Under the pieces are notes generated by a model that did no database searches, was not told where the DNA came from, and saw only the letters and a program-made list of their open reading frames with translations. From Chitinophagaceae bacterium (GTDB lineage Bacteria; Bacteroidota; Bacteroidia; Chitinophagales; Chitinophagaceae), in the NCBI GenBank assembly GCA_021323155.1, contig JAJTCI010000139.1, positions 1-6,980 of the forward strand: a stretch of DNA of 6,980 nt, read 5' to 3'. Made by a program: the position numbers and the translations under genes. This document shows positions 1-5,591 of the stretch, in pieces. Positions within the stretch are counted from its first letter, which is position 1, and the number at the start of each line of letters is the position of its first letter.

Positions 1-127
1 AATGTCGATTGTCGGCCTTTGTACATCATACAAAGAAACCGAAGATTGATGAAATATCAATTTCGCATCTGCAGTAGCTAAAGTTCAGGGACCCTATTCA
101 ACTATTTTACCGATGCTCAAAATACAT

Positions 128-135
128 TAGGTTTG
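128..135 (+). promoter_or_regulatory. Candidate -7 promoter element for the small lipoprotein gene
   Basis: TAGGTTTG matches the Bacteroidota -7 consensus TAnnTTTG exactly and ends 20 bases before the ATG at 156, so transcription would start about 14 bases upstream of the gene. No clear TTTG -33 element lies at the usual distance. The match is seen in the sequence; promoter activity is inferred. Confidence 0.45.
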
Positions 136-155
136 AATAACCAAACTTAACATTT

Positions 156-578
156 ATGAAAAAAGCAATTCCTGCATCTTTTCTTCTGATTATTATCATC
201 CTTTCCTCCTGTGGCGATAAGGTTACCAAAACCTTGTACGGCTCATGGAACCCCATAGCAGAGGCTGATTCAACAGGTGTCTGGAAGCCGGCCATGAATA
301 AAAACTTTCTTCTTAACGTGGAAGGCAAATGCGAAGAGATCAAAGTGACAGCTACCCAGAAAGGTGACCTTGCCAATTCAGATCTTCCGATGGATAGCGC
401 CAGGTGTTACGGAAACAGGGATCAATTGAGCTTTACCGATAACCGTGGTGCTTCAAATTCCTATGATTTAAAACTAGATGCAACAAAAGACACACTGGTC
501 GGAACTGTTTCAATAGCTTATGTTACAGGCAGGGAAACACACCAGATCAAGTTTGCACGAGTTTCCGGAGGAGAATAA
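156..578 (+). CDS. Small hypothetical lipoprotein, possibly lipocalin-like
   Basis: A 140-residue protein that I do not recognise by family. Residues 1-19 form a lipoprotein signal: two lysines, a hydrophobic stretch at about 8-16, then the lipobox LSSC with Cys19 as the lipidated residue, so the mature protein should sit in the envelope. The mature part is polar and looks beta-rich. L-Y-G-S-W (27-31) resembles the G-x-W start of lipocalin-like domains, and the last strand (about 129-136, ending in F-A-R-V) fits a small barrel; this is inference only. Cys59 and Cys84 could form a disulfide. The start is fixed by the signal peptide; no Shine-Dalgarno is visible, as is usual in Bacteroidota. 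The gene looks more AT-rich than the genes from 1935 onward. It stands alone, convergent with metK, with its own candidate promoter and a terminator 18 bases after the stop. Confidence 0.8.
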   Translation: MKKAIPASFLLIIIILSSCGDKVTKTLYGSWNPIAEADSTGVWKPAMNKNFLLNVEGKCEEIKVTATQKGDLANSDLPMDSARCYGNRDQLSFTDNRGASNSYDLKLDATKDTLVGTVSIAYVTGRETHQIKFARVSGGE

Positions 579-596
579 TCAATTCAGTCATATAAT

Positions 597-629
597 AAAA
601 ATGTTCCGTTTTTAAAGCGGAACATTTTT
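597..629. terminator. Bidirectional intrinsic terminator between the lipoprotein gene and metK
   Basis: A perfect 12-bp inverted repeat, AAAAATGTTCCG (597-608) and CGGAACATTTTT (618-629), encloses a 9-base loop. The A-run on one side and T-run on the other give a U-tract in both directions, so it can end both convergent genes. It lies 18 bases past the lipoprotein stop and 18 bases past the original metK stop (648-650). That spacing supports 648, not 713, as the ancestral end of metK. Confidence 0.85.
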
Positions 630-647
630 GTTTATGAACAACTGATG

Positions 648-1762
648 TTACTTCATTCCAAAAGCTTTTTTCACTTTAGAAACATAATCCAGTTTCTCCC
701 AGGTGAACAGCTCTACTTTTTTGGTGATGGTCTTGCCATCCGGCGTAGAGAATTTTTTCTCCTCATATCAACCTTGGCGGTACCGTAGGTATTCACGTTA
801 ACGGATGTAGGCTGTGCCACACCGATCGCGTAGCTCACCTGCACCAGTACTTCTTCGCAAAGTCCTGCTGCAACGAGGTTCTTGGCGATATGGCGTGTTG
901 CATAAGCTGCTGAACGGTCTACCTTGCTCGGGTCTTTACCGCTGAACGCACCACCACCGTGTGCGCCCTTGCCACCATAGGTATCCACGATGATCTTTCT
1001 TCCTGTGAGACCGGTATCGCCATGCGGGCCACCGATCACGAACTTACCGGTCGGGTTGATGTGGTACTTAATGTTATTGTTGAAGAGTTTTGAATACTTC
1101 TTGTATTTCGATTTCACGCGTGGGACCAGGATGTTCACCATGTCGTCGTAGATCTTCTTAGCCATCTTTGACTCAGTGTCGAAGTCATCGTGCTGTGTAG
1201 AGATCACGATCGCGTCTATTCTTACCGGCTTGTTATTGTCATCGTACTCCAGTGTCACCTGGCTCTTCGCGTCAGGACGCAGGTACTTCACCGCCTTATT
1301 CTCCCTTCTCAACGCGGCCAGCTCGATCAGCAGCTTATGCGCGAGGTCGAGTGCCAAAGGCATATAGTCATCTGTTTCGTTGGTCGCGTAACCGAACATC
1401 ATTCCCTGGTCACCAGCGCCCTGCTCTTCTTTCTTCTTCCTGTCTACGCCCTGGTTGATATCCGACGACTGCTCGTGGATGGCACTGAGTACACCGCAGG
1501 AGCTGGCTTCGAACATGTACTCACTCTTGGTATAACCGATCTTACGGATCACGTTACGAGCGATCTCCTGCACGTCTAAATACGCTTTAGATTTCACTTC
1601 ACCAGCAAGCACCACCTGGCCTGTCGTCACCAGTGTTTCACAAGCCACTTTACTATTGGCATCGAATGCCAGGAAGTTATCGATCAGCGCGTCTGATATC
1701 TGGTCGGCTACTTTATCCGGGTGTCCTTCTGATACACTCTCCGAAGTAAACAAATAAGGCAT
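648..1762 (-). pseudogene. metK: S-adenosylmethionine synthetase, disrupted by an internal deletion and frameshift
   Basis: Methionine adenosyltransferase makes S-adenosylmethionine from methionine and ATP in the cytoplasm. Residues 1-333 are a clear MetK: SEGHPDK (11-17), GAGDQG (115-120), GGPHGDTGLTGRK (244-256), the glycine-rich loop GGGAFSGKD (269-277) and the SYAIGVAQPTS segment (310-320). After YGTAKVDM the open frame runs into about 16 unrelated residues and stops at 713-715 (349 aa). The true MetK tail continues in another frame, from about 767 to a TAA at 648-650. It is 39 residues and includes STPDGKT and ELFTWEKLDYVSKVKKAFG. Between the two pieces, the conserved stretch that family members carry (FD-M/L-RP through PIY-x-ETAAYGH-x-GR) is missing. 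The two pieces total about 372 residues, against my recollection of about 415-430 in this phylum. The deletion is therefore about 3k+1 bases, not a point error. The surviving open frame is 713-1762. The ATG at 1760-1762 is right for the family, with no Shine-Dalgarno. metK is normally essential, so an assembly error or a second intact copy is likely. Confidence 0.85.
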
Positions 1763-1792
1763 GGGGATCTACAATTTTAGATTTAATGTTTT

Positions 1793-1847
1793 GGTTTGCA
1801 AACCTGGAACGTGGCACTTGAAACAGGCGAGCGATCGTGCACTCACC
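1793..1847 (-). promoter_or_regulatory. Inverted repeats in the metK 5' leader, possible cis-acting structure
   Basis: Three short dyads overlap here. GGTTTGCAAACC (1793-1804) is a perfect 12-bp palindrome. CCTG (1803-1806) can pair with CAGG (1824-1827). GGCGAG (1826-1831) can pair with CTCACC (1842-1847) with one G-T wobble and a 10-base loop. The second and third stems share bases 1826-1827 and cannot form fully together. The segment would be transcribed in the leader of metK, a gene often controlled by SAM-sensing RNAs, but I do not recognise any known SAM riboswitch core. It may simply be repeat-derived sequence. Confidence 0.25.
1803..1823. repeat. Degenerate heptamer repeat in the metK leader
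   Basis: On the + strand three 7-base units follow one another: CCTGGAA, CGTGGCA, CTTGAAA, then a partial CAGG. They share the pattern C-n-T-G-(G/A)-(A/C)-A. Short intergenic tracts of the AACCTGGAACTTGAAAC kind are, from memory, scattered through Bacteroidota genomes, and this looks like a worn copy. The periodicity is seen in the sequence; the family assignment is recollection. Confidence 0.35.
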
Positions 1848-1885
1848 AATGATAATTCAGGATTCACGCCTAAGCTTTCAGGCCG

Positions 1886-1893
1886 CAAATATA
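1886..1893 (-). promoter_or_regulatory. Candidate -7 promoter element for metK
   Basis: Read on the - strand this is TATATTTG, an exact match to TAnnTTTG. It would start transcription near 1879 and give metK a leader of about 115 bases. No TTTG sits at the normal -33 distance. No T-rich hairpin separates it from the DUF4270 stop at 1935, so readthrough from that gene is also possible. Confidence 0.35.
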
Positions 1894-1934
1894 GCTTGTC
1901 AAAGCATACGATGATGGTACTACTAACCGGTGGG

Positions 1935-3413
1935 TCAAAGTCGTGTATAAATTATGCGTAACCGCATACGGTAGTTGGCGTTAGGGCCGGCCTGCGAGAG
2001 GCTGCCTCCACCGACACGCACTCGGCCTATGGCGAGCGGGTTCACTATACCGCTACCCGATATGGGTACCTGCGTAGAGAAGTTCTCGGTGGCATAAACG
2101 TAATCGTCGAATGGCGCCCACATCACCAGGTCATAATTGCGGTTCTTACGCGTAGCGATGTTCTGCACATGGCGCGTGAGGTTGAAAATATAACTCACAG
2201 TACCTGTACCGTTCACTGTGCGCTTGAAAGGAAAGCCGCCGAAGTCCTGGTAATTATTTACACCCTGTATATTGAAGTCAAGGTCGCCGCCCGGCAGCAT
2301 GAATCGCCTGAGTGAATCATTGCTATAAGGTGCCAGGAATAATAGTGGAGGTGAGTAAAACTGGTCCATTGTACCAGTGGGAGCATACGGGACCTGCGTG
2401 ATCACCAGTTCTGCCCGGTGAACGATGCGGTTACTCAATGTATCCAGCCCTGGTATCCGGATCTTCGCATAAGGGGCGTCCGGTCTTGTCTGTAAATAAA
2501 CGAGGCTATCCTCCGTGGCGGAAAGATGATCTGAGACCTGCGCACCCACAGCGTCACGGATGATCTGGTTAGAGAAGCCCGCCGCCGCGGTAAAGCGGAA
2601 GTACGCTACCGTACTCTCTCTCGGACCAGTGGGGAGTTGGTAACTGTAATAGATCGCCAGCTTGGTATTCGTATCCGACATATTCACCAGCATCAGGTTG
2701 CTCCCTGAGGGTGACTGGTCCGGCACGATAGCGAAACCAGGGAACTTCTTTTTAAAGAAGGTATCGTTCGTATATGCGCCACCTGGCAGCGAGTCGTCAG
2801 TAAATAACTTGTTGCCGAATGTTGGATCTGTTATCCTGATCCGTATCTGGTTACCCAGTACTTTCTCTTTGTTTGGCATTAATCCTCCAGTGTCCACCAG
2901 CAGCCTGGCGGGGTTAACAACAGCTGAACCTAAAACGGTTGGCTGACGCTGGAAAACCCGGCGCGTGTCGTATAACTCTGTGCTCTTGAGCGTATCGGAG
3001 CTCTGATTTAGCTCGTAAACCTTTAGAGTCTGACTATTGAATGGCGTATCACCCCATACCCCCCTGCAACTAACTACCAGCACGATCGAATCGAGTTGAC
3101 GTGTGGCCTGCGGGCCGTTAAAAAAGTATTTATAAAAGGTTGGGTGCAATTGCAGGTTGATGATACCCGTGGTCTTACCAAAAAGCGGGTCGTTCCCGAT
3201 ATGTCCTAAAATGAGGTTATCAGAACGCAGCGGTCTTACCCTTGAAGCGGTATCCAGCAGGTTGTGCGTGATGGCATCTAATGAAACGTCAAACGTATTG
3301 ATATTGTCAACCGGGGGGATCAAACCGGCACCGATATCGGTGCTCTCGATCTTTGTACAGGCGGCTAAAATGCAGATAAATATAGTGAGGAGGAAGGCCG
3401 GGCGTAGGTTCAC
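1935..3413 (-). CDS. DUF4270 family lipoprotein
   Basis: A 492-residue envelope lipoprotein of the DUF4270 family, whose function is unknown. Residues 1-19 are a signal peptide with lipobox LAAC and lipidated Cys19. Right after it comes the stretch I associate with the family: TDIGAGLIPPVDN (25-37), then TFDV (40-43), and LGHIGNDPLFG (69-79). The rest is Ser/Thr/Asn-rich with no transmembrane segment and ends in R-L-R-I-I-Y-T-R-L, a usual type of ending for the family. The likely location is the outer membrane, on either face. The start is GTG at 3411-3413: an in-frame TAA lies 15 bases upstream, AAAGGA precedes the GTG, and the signal peptide begins there. It lies 25 bases after the GT5-like gene on the same strand, so the two are probably co-transcribed. 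The family call rests on recalled sequence features, not a search. Confidence 0.85.
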   Translation of the reverse strand: MNLRPAFLLTIFICILAACTKIESTDIGAGLIPPVDNINTFDVSLDAITHNLLDTASRVRPLRSDNLILGHIGNDPLFGKTTGIINLQLHPTFYKYFFNGPQATRQLDSIVLVVSCRGVWGDTPFNSQTLKVYELNQSSDTLKSTELYDTRRVFQRQPTVLGSAVVNPARLLVDTGGLMPNKEKVLGNQIRIRITDPTFGNKLFTDDSLPGGAYTNDTFFKKKFPGFAIVPDQSPSGSNLMLVNMSDTNTKLAIYYSYQLPTGPRESTVAYFRFTAAAGFSNQIIRDAVGAQVSDHLSATEDSLVYLQTRPDAPYAKIRIPGLDTLSNRIVHRAELVITQVPYAPTGTMDQFYSPPLLFLAPYSNDSLRRFMLPGGDLDFNIQGVNNYQDFGGFPFKRTVNGTGTVSYIFNLTRHVQNIATRKNRNYDLVMWAPFDDYVYATENFSTQVPISGSGIVNPLAIGRVRVGGGSLSQAGPNANYRMRLRIIYTRL

Positions 3414-3417
3414 AATT

Positions 3418-3423
3418 TCCTTT
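3418..3423 (-). promoter_or_regulatory. Shine-Dalgarno-like site supporting the GTG start of the DUF4270 gene
   Basis: On the - strand AAAGGA lies four bases before the GTG at 3413. Most other starts in this window have no purine-rich site, so this one stands out and supports the non-ATG start. The spacing is slightly short. Confidence 0.4.
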
Positions 3424-3438
3424 GTTTAGGTTTGGTTT

Positions 3439-4254
3439 TTACTTGCTCGCAAGGTCGTTATAGAGTTCTAAATACTCTGTTAAATCAGAATCCCAACCCT
3501 TGAACGGAATCACTTTCTTACCCCTTACCTTACTGAAATCGTCTACCAGTTTTTTATCTACTTTCTCCGCGCCGAATGTGATCGCGTCGGCATACGTAGC
3601 ACCCACGCGGAACATGGCCGTATTGTTTGCTTCCTTGGCGGCCTCCAGGTCCTTCTCCTTGATATTGGCGTTGATCATCGCCATCTTCACGAAGTCGTTG
3701 CCCAACTTCTCCTTGAAAGTATTCTGCCCGATCGTATAGATCACTTTGCTGTGTGAGAACACCGGCTCTTTCTTGTACGCTGTCTTGATATAAGCGGGGA
3801 TCAACCCGGTCATCCATCCGCTGCAGTGAATGATATCGGGAGGCCATCCGAACTTCCGCACTGTTTCCAGCGCGCCCTTGCAGAAGAAGATCGTGCGCAG
3901 GCCGTTATCGTCATACCAGTTCTCTGCTTCATCATGAAACACGAACTTTCTTTTGAAGAAATCTTCATTGTCCAGGAAATAGACCTGCAGGCGTGCATTG
4001 GGCAGCGAGGCTACCTTGATCTGCAGGGGATGGTCTTCGTTGTCTACCGACACGTTGATACCGCTGAGCCGCACCACCTCGTGCAGGCGATGCCTTCTCT
4101 CGTTGATCACGCCGAAACGCGGCATGATGCAACGAACTTCCAGCCCGGTGTCGTTACTCTTAATAGCCAACTTATTAACGATCTCTGCAAACTCGGTCAT
4201 CTCCAGGTAAGGAGACATCTCATTGGCAATAAATAAAATTCTTTTCTTTGACAT
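3439..4254 (-). CDS. Glycogen/starch synthase-like protein: GT5 N-terminal domain only, catalytic motifs lost
   Basis: A 271-residue cytoplasmic protein matching the N-terminal (GT5) Rossmann domain of bacterial glycogen synthase and ending where the C-terminal GT-B domain would begin; full GlgA is about 480 residues. The fold can be followed through I-A-N-E-M-S-P-Y (9-16), D-I-I-H-C-S-G-W-M-T-G-L (140-151) and Y-T-I-G-Q-N (173-178). Aligned by eye with GlgA, key residues are gone. The ADP-glucose motif K-T-G-G is E18-M-T-E21. The H-D-W-H-T-G segment reads S145-G-W-M-T-G. The His of the H-N-L-A-Y-Q-G region is G176. Databases commonly label such short proteins glycogen/starch synthase, but this one should not be assumed to make glycogen. 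It is not a recent truncation: it has a clean stop, and the DUF4270 gene starts 25 bases later. Start ATG at 4252-4254, with a candidate promoter upstream. Sugar binding or a scaffold role in envelope synthesis is possible but unproven. Confidence 0.85.
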   Translation of the reverse strand: MSKKRILFIANEMSPYLEMTEFAEIVNKLAIKSNDTGLEVRCIMPRFGVINERRHRLHEVVRLSGINVSVDNEDHPLQIKVASLPNARLQVYFLDNEDFFKRKFVFHDEAENWYDDNGLRTIFFCKGALETVRKFGWPPDIIHCSGWMTGLIPAYIKTAYKKEPVFSHSKVIYTIGQNTFKEKLGNDFVKMAMINANIKEKDLEAAKEANNTAMFRVGATYADAITFGAEKVDKKLVDDFSKVRGKKVIPFKGWDSDLTEYLELYNDLASK

Positions 4255-4296
4255 TATACCGTTTTAATTAGGGCATGCTCCTTCGAAAAAGGCTCG

Positions 4297-4304
4297 CAAA
4301 ATTA
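4297..4304 (-). promoter_or_regulatory. Candidate -7 promoter element for the GT5-like/DUF4270 operon
   Basis: On the - strand this reads TAATTTTG, an exact TAnnTTTG match 42 bases upstream of the GT5-like ATG. It lies in the 109-base gap between divergent starts. A CAAA (TTTG on the - strand) at 4334-4337 is about 10 bases too far away for a normal -33 element. Confidence 0.45.
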
Positions 4305-4335
4305 AAGAAAATAGGCGTAACAGCCCTAAAAAACA

Positions 4336-4343
4336 AATCTTTG
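4336..4343 (+). promoter_or_regulatory. Weak candidate -7 element for panC
   Basis: AATCTTTG differs from TAnnTTTG only at the first base and ends 20 bases before the panC ATG, the same distance as for the lipoprotein gene. No -33 element is evident. This would be the main promoter of the pan-flippase-rfaE2 set. Confidence 0.3.
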
Positions 4344-4363
4344 GCACTTTATATACCATCCTG

Positions 4364-5221
4364 ATGATCATTTTCCGGGAAATAGCGCCGCTCCAACAAT
4401 ACCTCGCCCGATTGAAAAAAGAAGGCCACACCCTTGGTTTCGTCCCCACGATGGGAGCGCTCCACGAAGGTCACTTATCACTGGTCCGTGAATCCAAAAG
4501 CGTTGCTGGCGTTACCATATGCAGCATTTTTGTCAACCCTACTCAATTCAACGACCCTGCTGATTTCGACAAATACCCCATCACAACGGCGAACGACATT
4601 CACCTCCTGGTCCAGGAGCAAACCGATATTCTTTTCCTCCCCGCGGTTGCCGAGATCTACCCCGGGGGGATGTCAACAACGCGGCATTACGACCTCGGCT
4701 ACCTGGAAACCATTCTCGAAGGCAGCCACCGACCCGGCCATTTCCAGGGCGTCTGCCAGGTAGTGCATCGCCTCCTCGATATCGTGCGACCGCATAAATT
4801 ACTCCTCGGGCAGAAAGACTACCAGCAATGCATGGTGATAAAAAAGCTGGTAGAACTTCTTCGTATGCCCGTAGAAGTGATCATCGGGAAAACGAAACGC
4901 GCGCCCTCCGGTCTCGCGCTCAGCAGCCGGAACCTCCGCCTCTCTGACGACGATAAACAAAAAGCGCTGGCCCTGTACAAAGCGCTTGATCATATGCGCG
5001 CAGGGATCCATGCAAGGCCCATCGGTGAATTACAGGAAACGGCAAAGGCCTCTGTACTTGCGGCTGGTTTTGATAAGGTCGATTACATTACGATCGCCAG
5101 GGCCGATACCCTGGAACTACTCGACCCTTCAGCAAAATGGGATGGCCATACGCCCGTTGTTGCAGTGGCGGCTGCATTCATTGGCGGGATAAGATTAATC
5201 GATAACGTGTTATTGACTTAA
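4364..5221 (+). CDS. panC: Pantothenate synthetase (pantoate--beta-alanine ligase)
   Basis: A cytoplasmic enzyme that condenses pantoate with beta-alanine using ATP, through a pantoyl-adenylate, as the last step to pantothenate for coenzyme A. At 285 residues it is full length. All core motifs are present: PTMGALHEGH (28-37) with the nucleotidyltransferase HxGH at His34-His37, FVNPTQF (56-62), GQKDYQQ (149-155) and SSRN (187-190) of the KMSKS-like loop. In the region before SSRN, the usual R-E-x-D-G-L-A-M-S reads T-K-R-A-P-S-G-L-A-L-S, a mild divergence. The start gives the expected N-terminus, with no Shine-Dalgarno. It is the first gene of a + strand cluster; panD, whose product makes beta-alanine for this reaction, follows after 20 bases. 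Confidence 0.97.
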   Translation: MIIFREIAPLQQYLARLKKEGHTLGFVPTMGALHEGHLSLVRESKSVAGVTICSIFVNPTQFNDPADFDKYPITTANDIHLLVQEQTDILFLPAVAEIYPGGMSTTRHYDLGYLETILEGSHRPGHFQGVCQVVHRLLDIVRPHKLLLGQKDYQQCMVIKKLVELLRMPVEVIIGKTKRAPSGLALSSRNLRLSDDDKQKALALYKALDHMRAGIHARPIGELQETAKASVLAAGFDKVDYITIARADTLELLDPSAKWDGHTPVVAVAAAFIGGIRLIDNVLLT

Positions 5222-5228
5222 CAGCAGC

Positions 5229-5236
5229 TAACTTTG
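5229..5236 (+). promoter_or_regulatory. Candidate internal -7 promoter element ahead of panD
   Basis: TAACTTTG is an exact TAnnTTTG match lying wholly in the 20-base gap between panC and panD and ending five bases before the panD ATG. If used, transcription would start at or next to the ATG, giving a nearly leaderless mRNA. The nearest TTG upstream (5213-5215) is closer than the usual -33 spacing. Confidence 0.35.
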
Positions 5237-5241
5237 CAGCC

Positions 5242-5586
5242 ATGCAAATCGAAGTGTTGAAATCCAAGATCCACCGGGCGGTGATCACCGAGGCCAACCT
5301 GAACTACGTAGGCAGCCTCACACTCGATGAAGACCTGATGGATGCCGGCAACTTCATCGAGAATGAAAAGATACAGGTGGTGAACGTGAACAACGGGGAA
5401 AGACTCGAAACCTATATCATCAAAGGCAAACGCGGCAGTGGCATCGTTTGCCTCAATGGTCCGGCGGCAAGGCGGGGCGCCGTGGGCGATATCGTGATCA
5501 TCATCTCCTATGCTACGATGGATTTTGAGCAGGCCAAAGCATTCAAGCCCTGGATCGTATTTCCAAAACCAGGCAATAAACTATAA
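5242..5586 (+). CDS. panD: Aspartate 1-decarboxylase
   Basis: A pyruvoyl-dependent enzyme that decarboxylates aspartate to beta-alanine, the co-substrate of PanC. At 114 residues it is a normal bacterial PanD proenzyme. The self-cleavage site Gly24-Ser25 is intact (Y-V-G-S, 22-25), so Ser25 can become the pyruvoyl group. Lys9, Arg54, Tyr58 (in E-T-Y, 56-58) and Asn72 of NGPAAR (72-77) are at the positions expected for the active site. The start follows from the conserved N-terminus with the cleavage site at 24/25. The gene sits between panC (20 bases) and the flippase-like gene (5 bases), consistent with one operon, and may also have its own promoter in the upstream gap. Confidence 0.97.
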   Translation: MQIEVLKSKIHRAVITEANLNYVGSLTLDEDLMDAGNFIENEKIQVVNVNNGERLETYIIKGKRGSGIVCLNGPAARRGAVGDIVIIISYATMDFEQAKAFKPWIVFPKPGNKL

Positions 5587-5591
5587 CCCCG

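Noticed and set aside
17..35. Inverted repeat CTTTGTA / TACAAAG with a 5-base loop
   Set aside because: The 7-bp stem is AT-rich and no T-run follows on either strand, so it is not a convincing terminator or operator.
1..95. Possible 3' end of a gene entering from the left edge on the + strand (frames open to stops near 49, 81 or 95)
   Set aside because: Each open stretch is under 35 codons and shows no recognisable protein motif; coding cannot be told from chance.
107..376. 89-codon open frame on the - strand
   Set aside because: Antisense to the lipoprotein gene, with no motif, no signal peptide and no promoter; the + strand frame explains the region.
713..775. Programmed ribosomal frameshift in metK
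   Set aside because: A frameshift could join the two frames but could not restore the missing conserved codons, and programmed shifting is not known for metK.
1190..1579. 129-codon + strand open frame inside metK
   Set aside because: It is an antisense shadow of highly conserved MetK codons, with no domain features.
1894..1905. Hairpin GCTT/AAGC as a terminator after the DUF4270 gene
   Set aside because: It has a four-base stem and no U-tract; too weak to call.
1761..1961. 66-codon + strand open frame across the metK-DUF4270 gap
   Set aside because: It overlaps both neighbouring genes antisense, and its sequence is explained by the metK leader and repeat.
3439..4254. GT5-like gene as a recent frameshift truncation of full glgA
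   Set aside because: No GT1 domain remnant is found in any frame downstream; the next gene starts 25 bases later and several internal motifs have also diverged.
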